Positions 1 to 6,316 of a DNA stretch of 11,374 nucleotides are shown in pieces. The stretch covers positions 1-11,374 of the forward strand of contig JBBQUP010000103.1 of the NCBI GenBank assembly GCA_038212305.1. The letters run 5' to 3'. The notes beneath the pieces were generated by a model, which searched no databases, was not told the DNA's origin, and saw only the letters and a program-made list of their open reading frames with translations. Every line of letters begins with the position of its first letter. Within the stretch, counting starts at the first letter, position 1. The stretch is from JBBQUP01 sp038212305 (GTDB taxonomy: Bacteria > Bacteroidota > Bacteroidia > Bacteroidales > Marinilabiliaceae). A program made the position numbers and the translations under genes.

Positions 1-63
1 GTAAGGCGCCATAGCAACCGATAATTGCCAAAGCGTGATCATGAAGTGAGAAAGGAATTCCAT
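1..63 (-). CDS. N-terminus of a membrane protein, possibly a Cu/Zn efflux-type permease (partial)
   Basis: An ATG at 61-63 on the minus strand opens a frame that runs off the left edge after 21 codons (MEFLSHFMITLWQLSVAMAPY). A hydrophobic, helix-like start ending in MAPY resembles the first helix of the SO_0444/DUF318-type permeases, which often follow ftsK-lolA in Bacteroidota as far as I recall. That identification rests on about ten residues and is tentative. The gene begins 80 nt after the lolA-like stop, on the far side of a strong hairpin terminator, so it probably has its own promoter. A near-match to the -7 box (TTGTTTTG on the minus strand, 84-91) lies 20 nt before the ATG and overlaps the terminator arm. 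Confidence 0.45.
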   Translation of the reverse strand, partial: MEFLSHFMITLWQLSVAMAPY

Positions 64-84
64 ATTATCAGTTTATTTAAAAAC

Positions 85-123
85 AAAACAACACCTTAAA
101 AGTTGAGATCAAGGTGTTGTTTT
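85..123 (-). terminator. Intrinsic terminator after the lolA-like gene
   Basis: A perfect 13-bp inverted repeat (AAAACAACACCTT at 85-97, AAGGTGTTGTTTT at 111-123) encloses a 13-nt loop, about 20 nt after the minus-strand stop at 144. Read on the minus strand, the second arm ends in GTTTTG and is followed by TTTTTAAAT, which gives a U-rich tail. It should separate ftsK-lolA transcription from the permease-like gene at the left edge. Confidence 0.8.
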
Positions 124-143
124 TATCATCTTATTTTATTAGT

Positions 144-791
144 CTAACGCATGTCGATAACATCAACATTTGGATTGGCAGCTGAGTTAAATACAAAATC
201 GCTGTCGGTAAATGGTTGATTTGTATCCATCTTTTTGACTTTGATCGTATAATTGTTTCCATCTTTACCAACTTGTTTAAGAGTGTAAAGCTGAAGGTTG
301 TCTTTCCAAATTTGAAGCTTGATCCGCGAAAAAGGCTTGTCTCTGTTATCCGGAAATAAATCAATCTCGTAAAGTGTTTTACCCGCTTCGGTTTTCTCTC
401 CAATAAAATTGTATTTAAATCCTTTTTCGTACATCGTAAATATTTTGGCTGGATTTAATATTCCCTCGTCGTTGGTATCGGGTGTTGATATATTTACTTC
501 ATCAGCATCTTTTAAATGAGTATACAATGATTTGCCATCGAAATACGAATCAACATTCATTAACGACACTTTGTATTTGTTCCCTTTAACTTTAATGCTT
601 CCATTATGTGAGTCGTTAATTTTTTCTTGTAAGTTTTCGAGTGAAAAAGAAAATTCGGCTGAAATGCTTGTGAATGCTTTTGTTTTTAATGATACCTGAT
701 CGAGAATCTGTTTCGCTTTTACTGCATCTTGTGCATTTGAAAAGGAAAATGATACGACAAGAATCAAAGAGATTAATAATGGTTTTTTCAT
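144..791 (-). CDS. lolA: LolA-like outer-membrane lipoprotein chaperone
   Basis: A 215-residue secreted protein. Residues 1-20 form a signal peptide (MKK, a hydrophobic core from residue 5, cleavage probably after N19-A20). The rest has the LolA-like half-barrel pattern: amphipathic opening residues (QILDQVSLKTKAFTSI), then repeated beta-strand segments such as GSIKVKGNKYKV, the SYFDGKSLYTH strand pair, and a C-terminal DFVFN segment. LolA carries lipoproteins across the periplasm from LolCDE to the outer membrane; in Bacteroidota a classical LolB acceptor is usually not recognised. The gene lies downstream of ftsK on the same strand with a 127-nt gap, an arrangement common in this phylum. 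The gap has a possible -7 box (905-912) and a 7-bp repeat tract. A strong terminator follows. Family assignment is from overall pattern, since LolA-type proteins diverge strongly. Confidence 0.85.
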   Translation of the reverse strand: MKKPLLISLILVVSFSFSNAQDAVKAKQILDQVSLKTKAFTSISAEFSFSLENLQEKINDSHNGSIKVKGNKYKVSLMNVDSYFDGKSLYTHLKDADEVNISTPDTNDEGILNPAKIFTMYEKGFKYNFIGEKTEAGKTLYEIDLFPDNRDKPFSRIKLQIWKDNLQLYTLKQVGKDGNNYTIKVKKMDTNQPFTDSDFVFNSAANPNVDVIDMR

Positions 792-826
792 TTGTATTTT
801 TTAAGATATTATTATAACGTTTTAAT

Positions 827-861
827 TATCAAGTATCATGATGTGAGTATCAAGCATCAAG
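827..861. repeat. Five-unit 7-bp degenerate tandem repeat (consensus TATCAAG)
   Basis: The units run back to back with no slippage: TATCAAG (827), TATCATG (834), ATGTGAG (841), TATCAAG (848), CATCAAG (855). The last unit begins a 6-bp hairpin, CATCAA / TTGATG, at 855-872 with a 6-nt loop. The tract sits between the ftsK stop and the lolA-like start, inside the probable 5' leader of the latter. Confidence 0.7.
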
Positions 862-904
862 TGTTTTTGATGTATATACTTACTGGATTAAACAAATACC
901 GTTC

Positions 905-912
905 CAAAAATA
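905..912 (-). promoter_or_regulatory. Possible -7 promoter box for the lolA-like gene
   Basis: The minus strand reads TATTTTTG, an exact match to the Bacteroidetes -7 consensus TAnnTTTG, a few bases after the ftsK stop. I found no clear -33 TTTG at the usual distance. If used, the mRNA would carry a leader of about 105 nt that includes the heptamer tract. Co-transcription with ftsK is equally possible. Confidence 0.3.
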
Positions 913-918
913 GAGTTA

Positions 919-3330
919 TTATAAACTATTGAGCATTCTTTCTAAATGAGCTTCGTCAACAATTAATACCTGACGGGCTTTGCTGCCTTCATTTGCTCCT
1001 ACAATACCAGCAGCTTCAAGCTGATCCATGATTCGTCCTGCACGGTTATAACCAATGGAGAAACGACGCTGAATGAGAGAAGTTGAGCCAGACTGATTAC
1101 CTACAATTATACGAGCGGCATCGTCGAAGAAAGGATCGCGTTTTGAGAGGTCGATCTCATTTACATCGTTTGATCCACCATCTGGTCCGTTAAACTCAGG
1201 GAGCAACATGGCTGATGGGTAGGAGCGCTGCGAACCAATGAATTCAACAATTTTCTCAACTTCGGGCGTATCAACATAGGCACATTGCACGCGCACCAAA
1301 TCGCTTCCTTGCGAAATTAACATATCGCCACGTCCAATCAATTGGTTAGCACCGGGTGAATCTAAAATGGTTCGGGAGTCAATCATCGAGGCTACCTTAA
1401 AGGCCACCCGAGTAGGGAAGTTGGCTTTTATAACGCCAGTAATAATGTTGGTTGATGGGCGCTGAGTGGCAATAATCATATGAATACCAACGGCACGCGC
1501 TAATTGAGCAATACGCGCGATGGGTAGCTCCACTTCTTTGCCGGCAGTCATTATTAAATCGGCAAACTCATCGATAATAACCACTATGTAAGGTAAAAAT
1601 AGATGTCCTTTTTCGGGATTCAATTGTCGTTTAACAAACTTATGGTTGTACTCTTTAATGTTACGGGCATGCGCTTTTTTGAGCAGATCGTAACGATTAT
1701 CCATTTCAACGGTTAAGGAATTCAGGGTTGTCACCACTTTTTGAACATCCGTGATGATTGGATCTTCTTCATCGGGAAGTTTCGTTAAAAAGTGCTTTTC
1801 GAGCTTTGCGTATATATTTAACTCTACTTTCTTTGGATCAACAAGTACTAATTTAAGCTGCGATGGATGTTTTTTATATAGTAACGAAGTGATAATGGCA
1901 TTTAATCCAACTGACTTACCTTGGCCAGTAGCTCCAGCAACTAGCATGTGAGGAGCTTTGGCTAAGTCAATAACAAATGTTTCGTTCGAAATGGTTTTAC
2001 CAAATGCAATAGGCAAATCGAATTTAGAGGTTTGGAATTTTTTAGATGCAATGATTGATCGCATGGAAACAACCATTGGCTCTGAATTAGGCACCTCGAT
2101 TCCAATGGTTCCGCGACCAGGTATAGGTGCTATGATACGAATCCCCAATGCGGATAAACTTAATGCTATATCATCTTCGAGGTTTTGAATTTTAGAGATT
2201 CGAACGCCCGGAGCTGGTACAATTTCATAAAGCGTAACTGTTGGACCCACAGTTGCTTTAATACTTGTGATACTTATTTTAAAGTCTTCGAGTGTTTTAA
2301 CAATTTTCTCTTTGTTAGCTACTAACTCTTCATTGCTAACTTCGGCATTTCCTTGGTGATCGTCAAGTAAATCAAGGTCAGGAAACACATACGATGAGAG
2401 ATCTTGCGTTTCATCGTAATCGGCAAGCTCTTCGCCCAAAGGCATATTTTCGCCTTCAAAGTCTGAGTTATTATCAATAGCTACTTCATAATCAAAGTCA
2501 TCTTCTGGGATAAATGGATCTTCTACGATTGGTTTTGTTATATTTAGAGGCATTGGCTCTTCATCAACAAATAGTGGTTTTAGAGGTTCAACACCCGAAT
2601 TGGGGATAAAATCGTCAATCATATCATCTATTTCATCGTCGATAGGATTGTTTTTAATATTGGAAGATAGAGGTACAATAGCTACTAGATCTTTTGGAGT
2701 TTTCACTTTTTTTGCAAATAATTTATGTACAAATGGAATAAAACTTTCGAAAGATACTGTTAAATAAATAAGCAAAGTTGCGATGATAAATATTGATATA
2801 CCAGCATATCCAAGCAGTGCGGTTAACCATCGACTCACATAATAACCATGTGCTCCACCTAAGAGTAAATATTGATCATCAACCGTTTTTAAAAACAGAA
2901 ATCCAAGTGTTATGCTTACCCAAATGGCAATTACCAATGAGTGCACTAGGCTTTTTCGTAAGGGTAATAACCTTGCGCCCAATAATCGCATTCCTAAAAC
3001 TATGATGATAAAAATTATAGTAATTGAGGATATCCCAAACCAGCGATTCATTAAAATGTCCGACAAGTAAGCACCAATTTTACCAGTCCAGTTTTCAACA
3101 ATTATTTCAGGGTCAATTAAATAGTCCCAGAACGGTAAATCGAGTTTACTTCGGTCGGCAGCACCAGTAAAATAAAAAGACAGATAGGCAATAGTAGCCG
3201 TTAAGCCAAATGCTAAGAGTATTAATCCGCTAACGAATTGGAATTTAACATCTTTGAATGAGTTAATCCATTCTTTAAAATTTTCCTTTATAGAGGGAGT
3301 ATTTGATTTTTTATTGTTTTTTTGAGCCAT
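919..3330 (-). CDS. ftsK: DNA translocase FtsK
   Basis: FtsK/SpoIIIE-type DNA motor anchored at the division septum; it pumps chromosome termini into daughter cells and activates dimer resolution. Numbering from the ATG at 3328-3330 (803 residues): four membrane helices at about 32-56, 97-117, 129-148 and 169-194; an acidic low-complexity linker at about 235-335; the motor domain with Walker A GATGQGKS (lysine 472), Walker B ending in DEF (aspartate 587) and the TQRPSTNIITGVIKANFPTR segment; and a C-terminal winged-helix gamma domain (about 735-795, with RRFSIGYNRAGRIMDQLE) that reads polar DNA motifs. Length is normal for Bacteroidota. An upstream TTG at 3346-3348 could add six residues, but a TAnnTTTG box at 3351-3358 would put the transcript start at about that TTG, so the ATG (MAQKNNKK) is preferred. 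Confidence 0.97.
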   Translation of the reverse strand: MAQKNNKKSNTPSIKENFKEWINSFKDVKFQFVSGLILLAFGLTATIAYLSFYFTGAADRSKLDLPFWDYLIDPEIIVENWTGKIGAYLSDILMNRWFGISSITIIFIIIVLGMRLLGARLLPLRKSLVHSLVIAIWVSITLGFLFLKTVDDQYLLLGGAHGYYVSRWLTALLGYAGISIFIIATLLIYLTVSFESFIPFVHKLFAKKVKTPKDLVAIVPLSSNIKNNPIDDEIDDMIDDFIPNSGVEPLKPLFVDEEPMPLNITKPIVEDPFIPEDDFDYEVAIDNNSDFEGENMPLGEELADYDETQDLSSYVFPDLDLLDDHQGNAEVSNEELVANKEKIVKTLEDFKISITSIKATVGPTVTLYEIVPAPGVRISKIQNLEDDIALSLSALGIRIIAPIPGRGTIGIEVPNSEPMVVSMRSIIASKKFQTSKFDLPIAFGKTISNETFVIDLAKAPHMLVAGATGQGKSVGLNAIITSLLYKKHPSQLKLVLVDPKKVELNIYAKLEKHFLTKLPDEEDPIITDVQKVVTTLNSLTVEMDNRYDLLKKAHARNIKEYNHKFVKRQLNPEKGHLFLPYIVVIIDEFADLIMTAGKEVELPIARIAQLARAVGIHMIIATQRPSTNIITGVIKANFPTRVAFKVASMIDSRTILDSPGANQLIGRGDMLISQGSDLVRVQCAYVDTPEVEKIVEFIGSQRSYPSAMLLPEFNGPDGGSNDVNEIDLSKRDPFFDDAARIIVGNQSGSTSLIQRRFSIGYNRAGRIMDQLEAAGIVGANEGSKARQVLIVDEAHLERMLNSL

Positions 3331-3350
3331 GTATAGATTGTTTTGCAAAG

Positions 3351-3358
3351 CAAAAGTA
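3351..3358 (-). promoter_or_regulatory. -7 promoter box upstream of ftsK
   Basis: The minus strand reads TACTTTTG, matching TAnnTTTG, and ends 20 nt before the preferred ftsK ATG. A TTTTTG lies only 13 nt further upstream, too close for a standard -33 element, so the promoter is supported mainly by the -7 match and its spacing. It bears on the start-codon choice. Confidence 0.45.
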
Positions 3359-3553
3359 GTAATTGATAAAGCAAAAACGGATTAATTGAGAATAAATTTC
3401 ACCAAAGGGTAATCTTGATTAAAATATCGGTTGATTGTATAAACTGTGACGGATTTACGGGTTAAATTCCTGTCTAAATTAGCGAATGTTTATGCGAGCA
3501 CAAAAGCTACCGAAACCGCAGCCCTCAGTCATTTTTACTGCCATTTGTTGTGT
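3359..3553. other. Intergenic spacer between the Rpn pseudogene and ftsK
   Basis: No open frame of note and no clear terminator. The stretch from about 3485 to 3535 is richer in G and C than its surroundings and has an unusual texture (GCGAGCACAAAAGCTACCG followed by AAACCGCAGCCCTCAGTC). It sits directly 3' of the broken Rpn-family gene and may be part of the unit that brought that gene in. I cannot assign it to a known element. Confidence 0.4.
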
Positions 3554-4127
3554 TTAATGATTTCTTAGCTTTTCAATTTGATTAATTGTGAGTCCTGTTG
3601 TTTTAGAAATTATTTCAAGTTCAATCCCATTGTCTAATAAGCTTTTTGCAATTTCCAAAGTCCGTTCATCTTTTGCAGTATCCAATATCCTGCAATTTCA
3701 CATCGTATCGAAATTTGTCGGGTTCATTTTTATCTGAATCGAATACAAAATCAAGAATTCCAATCGTATAAACTGCTTTCAATTCATAATTCCAATCTGA
3801 TTTTTGGGCTTGCTCTTGAATCGGAAATGTTGAATAATAGATACTTCTGTCATTGAAGAAATTCTGTTTGCTCTTTTGCATTTCAACAATAGATTTCTCG
3901 CCCTTTTCATTTTCACAATACAAATAAAAAATGGCTCTTCGGTCTTGTTTCGAAATCCCTAGCTTTTCAGTTTTCAAATAGGTCAAGTCAACTATTTTTC
4001 CTTGTTGATTCCTTAATATTTCGTTTAAAAAATCAATTAGCAAATCCTTATTGGGTTCTTCTCCAAATAGTCTTTTAAAGCCAAAATCAGTAAATGGGTT
4101 TATATATTTTTCTTTATTATCTTCCAT
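3554..4127 (-). pseudogene. Broken Rpn-family PD-(D/E)XK nuclease / putative transposase
   Basis: The N-terminal part (MEDNKEKYINPFTDFGFKRL, then GEEPNKDLLIDFLNEIL) is the hallmark start of the Rpn/PF12784 family. The core carries the family's D and ExQ-type residues (RRAIFYLYCENEKGEKSIVE then MQ) and reaches YDVKLQDI, where the frame meets a TGA at 3666-3668. In the next frame, from about 3685 down to 3554, the sequence encodes a typical family C-terminus (LDTAKDERTLEIAKSLLDNG then IELEIISKTTGLTINQIEKL). Family members are usually near 290-300 residues; about 100 residues between the two parts are missing, so an internal deletion plus a frame change is likely. Intact relatives are DNA nucleases linked to RecA-independent recombination. 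The ATG at 4127 is chosen over an in-frame ATG at 4202 because a -7 box lies between them. Product probably inactive. Confidence 0.85.
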
Positions 4128-4144
4128 TTCCACATTATTTTCTT

Positions 4145-4152
4145 CAAAAATA
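4145..4152 (-). promoter_or_regulatory. -7 promoter box of the Rpn pseudogene
   Basis: The minus strand reads TATTTTTG (TAnnTTTG), ending 17 nt before the ATG at 4127. Its position inside the 5' extension argues that translation starts at 4127 and not 4202. No -33 element is obvious. Confidence 0.4.
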
Positions 4153-4236
4153 CGAATTTTCCTGATTAGTTGAGTTTTAGTGTTTGTCTTTTCAATAAAC
4201 AAATGTTTAGTGTTGAGTGAATTTATGATGTACTAA

Positions 4237-4253
4237 ATGAATAATTAATTCAT
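4237..4253. repeat. Small inverted repeat ATGAAT-N5-ATTCAT
   Basis: A perfect 6-bp inverted repeat with a 5-nt AATTA spacer in the AT-rich spacer between the Rpn pseudogene and the lipoprotein gene. It could be an operator or simply chance in AT-rich DNA. The rest of this spacer (4254-4373) is low-complexity A/T runs with no gene; it also holds GTCTAA/TTAGAC arms at 4311-4316 and 4329-4334. Confidence 0.3.
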
Positions 4254-4373
4254 GAAATACTTATCGAAAAAAATAATCTAAAAAAAAGTGGGGGTGAAAG
4301 TTTAAAAGAAGTCTAAGAACTCAATATTTTAGACGGATAGAGTAGATTTTTTAGATAAAAAAGAGTGGTTTTT

Positions 4374-4414
4374 TTTGTTAAAATTTATACTCACCCTAAA
4401 CGATATAGAGCCAT
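4374..4414 (-). repeat. Solo copy of the outer arm of the 303-bp element
   Basis: Read on the minus strand from 4414, this begins ATGGCTCTATAT and continues CGTTTAGGGTGAGTA. Over 39 positions it matches the left arm of the element starting at 10785 (plus strand) at 34, by hand alignment. Similarity fades in the following A/T run, and no GGGGCG-type 21-mer follows. It starts 10 nt after the stop of the lipoprotein gene and has the same orientation relative to that gene as the full element has to the upstream peptidase gene. Confidence 0.75.
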
Positions 4415-4424
4415 TATAACCCGA

Positions 4425-5108
4425 TTAGTTCAAAATCATTTTTAATAAATCTTCAATCTCATGTCGGTTGGTTAGTTCGTAGTCATCGGGAATTGAAAAC
4501 GATTCGTCTGAATCTAAAACAGGAGAGAATTTAATGGCCACGAACTTGAATAGTTGCTTGTTATACGATATTTCGAATTTAAGTGGAATGCCTGCAATTT
4601 TATCAAAAGGAGTATGCATCTTATTATGATTCATGTTAATATCCGAAGTAAAATAGGCAACAGCGGAAGTTCCTTTTTTATCTTCGTACTTGAGATCTAC
4701 TTTATAACATTTAATTCCAGCAATTGAACTAACCGAATCTTTGTGTTCTTTATAGGTAAATGGACTCGCATTCTCGAAAAGAAACCATCTTTCGCCCTTA
4801 GTTAATGGATAGTATATTTTATGGTTCACCATTTTTATCAACGAGTAGCAACTATCACCTCCCGAACGCGATAAGAACTCCATTACAAATAGGTTTAAAT
4901 CACTTTTAATTTTAAATTTTACTTGATTATCTTTATATAAAACGGTCATGTATTGAGGCAAAATATTTGAAATGCTTTGCGACATGATCTCAGCTGGATA
5001 TTGTAATTCGTACTGAATATACCCTTCATTATCAGAAGAATCTGAATTTTTTCCCTTGCACGAATGAAGGATTAAAACAAGGGCAATAAGTGTAATGATT
5101 GCTTTCAT
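4425..5108 (-). CDS. Lipoprotein of unknown function (DUF4412/GLPGLI-like pattern)
   Basis: A 227-residue protein with a lipoprotein signal: MKAIITLIALVLILHSC, lipobox LHSC, lipidated Cys17, followed by a Ser/Asp/Lys-rich tether (KGKNSDSSDNEG). No Asp follows the Cys. The mature part looks like all-beta repeats: GYIQYELQYP, VKFKIKSDLN, and a SIAGIKCYKVDLKYEDKKGT segment resembling the 'I.G..C.K' strand seen in DUF4412 and GLPGLI proteins of Bacteroidota, then GIPLKFEISYNKQLFKFVAI and a closing FSIPDDYE. No catalytic motif is evident and I do not assign a function. It is likely anchored in the outer or inner membrane. It is monocistronic: divergent from arcC by 198 nt and followed by a solo repeat arm. 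The start is backed by a -7 box 19 nt upstream. Confidence 0.85.
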   Translation of the reverse strand: MKAIITLIALVLILHSCKGKNSDSSDNEGYIQYELQYPAEIMSQSISNILPQYMTVLYKDNQVKFKIKSDLNLFVMEFLSRSGGDSCYSLIKMVNHKIYYPLTKGERWFLFENASPFTYKEHKDSVSSIAGIKCYKVDLKYEDKKGTSAVAYFTSDINMNHNKMHTPFDKIAGIPLKFEISYNKQLFKFVAIKFSPVLDSDESFSIPDDYELTNRHEIEDLLKMILN

Positions 5109-5127
5109 GGTTAAAGTTACTCGAAAC

Positions 5128-5135
5128 CAAAATTA
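5128..5135 (-). promoter_or_regulatory. -7 promoter box of the lipoprotein gene
   Basis: The minus strand reads TAATTTTG (TAnnTTTG), ending 19 nt before the ATG at 5108. No good -33 TTTG is seen upstream. Confidence 0.4.
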
Positions 5136-5165
5136 ATTAAATCTTTAAATAACCCCTATTGATTA

Positions 5166-5189
5166 GACTAAGATAATTGGCTTTTAGTC
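5166..5189. promoter_or_regulatory. Inverted repeat GACTAA-N12-TTAGTC in the divergent promoter region
   Basis: Perfect 6-bp arms at 5166-5171 and 5184-5189 lie between the divergent lipoprotein and carbamate kinase genes. The same arms with a 7-nt spacer recur at 11162-11180, upstream of the signal-peptide stub. It could be a regulator binding site, but AT-rich 6-mers recur easily by chance. Confidence 0.25.
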
Positions 5190-5306
5190 AAAAAACCTTC
5201 GTTTTTAGACGATTTAATTTGAGTGTTTTGTTTAAACCAATCTGATTTCTATCATAGCTAATTGAAATAAAAATTAGTTAGTTCGATAATTATAAAAATA
5301 ACGATC

Positions 5307-6287
5307 ATGAGTAAACTCGCTGTGGTTGCCTTAGGTGGTAATGCTTTATTAAGGAATAATCAACTTGGAACAATTGACGAACAGGAGCAAAATACGTTTG
5401 AAACACTTGAAAACATGGTTTTTATGTTCAAGGAAAATTATCAATTGGTTATTTCGCATGGCAATGGGCCGCAGGTTGGCAATATTTTAATGCGAAACGA
5501 TGCGGGCGAGCAATTGTATCAAATCCCACAAATGCCACTCGATATATGTGTGGCTGATTCGCAAGGAGGCATTGGTTTTATGATTGAAAGGGTATTGCGA
5601 AATATTTTAATAAAACATGGCATTAAACGTAACGTTTTAACATTAATGACCATGGTTGAAGTTGATCCTCAGGATGATGCTTTTAAGGAACCAAGCAAGC
5701 GAGTTGGTAAAATGGTTGATGAAGCTGAAGCTCTTCGTCTGAATGCATCTAAGGGATGGGTTTTTAAAGAGGAGAAAAAACAAAATGGGGGCTTTCGACG
5801 TGTAGTACCATCGCCTCAACCATTAAAAATAATGAATTGGGATGTGATTGAAAAAAATGCACGCGAAGGTACTATTATTATTGCAGTTGGAGGAGGTGGA
5901 GTTCCAGTGTATTATGATAAGGAAGGGTTTGTTCGACCTGCGGAGGCTGTTATTGATAAGGATTTAGCTTCGGCCATGCTGGCATCGCAGATAAAAGCCA
6001 ATGAGTTTTATGTTCTAACCGATGTGTCGTTTGTTTATACCAACTACAATCAACCCAATCAGAAAGAATTGGAGTTTCTAGATTATAACGATACATTAAA
6101 GCTATTAAACAATGGAACATTTGCTGAAGGATCGATGGCTCCTAAAATTAGGGCTGCGTTAAAATTTATTGAAGAGGGTGGACAAAAGAGTATCATCACA
6201 GAATCGAAAAAACTAGCTGATAAGTCGTTTGGAACAAAAATTACAATGAATTACGATCAACAGGATTTGCATAAGTATGATAAATAA
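5307..6287 (+). CDS. arcC: Carbamate kinase
   Basis: Cytoplasmic amino-acid-kinase-fold enzyme that makes ATP from carbamoyl phosphate and ADP, releasing ammonia and CO2. At 326 residues it is within the usual 300-330 range. Visible motifs: VVALGGNAL (6-14) at the phosphate-binding start; SHGNGPQVG (50-58) for the substrate; GGGGVP (195-200); VIDKDLASAMLA (215-226) and VLTDV (236-240) of the nucleotide region; and GSMAPK (275-280) near the C-terminus. All key glycines and lysines I can check are present. It is the first gene of a two-gene operon: its stop is 29 nt before the ornithine carbamoyltransferase ATG. That pairing points to a catabolic, ATP-yielding role, although no arginine deiminase or transporter is in the window. 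I found no exact TAnnTTTG box in the 198-nt upstream gap. Confidence 0.97.
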   Translation: MSKLAVVALGGNALLRNNQLGTIDEQEQNTFETLENMVFMFKENYQLVISHGNGPQVGNILMRNDAGEQLYQIPQMPLDICVADSQGGIGFMIERVLRNILIKHGIKRNVLTLMTMVEVDPQDDAFKEPSKRVGKMVDEAEALRLNASKGWVFKEEKKQNGGFRRVVPSPQPLKIMNWDVIEKNAREGTIIIAVGGGGVPVYYDKEGFVRPAEAVIDKDLASAMLASQIKANEFYVLTDVSFVYTNYNQPNQKELEFLDYNDTLKLLNNGTFAEGSMAPKIRAALKFIEEGGQKSIITESKKLADKSFGTKITMNYDQQDLHKYDK

Positions 6288-6316
6288 TAATAGTAATCTT
6301 ATAAAAATATATCGAC

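Noticed and set aside
131..403. Open frame of 90 codons on the minus strand
   Set aside because: It is out of frame within the lolA-like gene, with no signal or domain pattern of its own.
802..809. Extra copy of the REP-like 21-mer (ATATCTT word before the lolA-like gene)
   Set aside because: Only the 7-base tail matches; the GGGGCG hairpin part is absent, so chance is enough.
3346..3348. TTG start codon for ftsK
   Set aside because: It lies at the probable transcription start set by the -7 box, and the ATG at 3330 gives the usual MAQK-type beginning.
3485..3553. Integron attC site beside the Rpn pseudogene
   Set aside because: I could not find the paired core sites or the folded inverted-repeat layout an attC requires.
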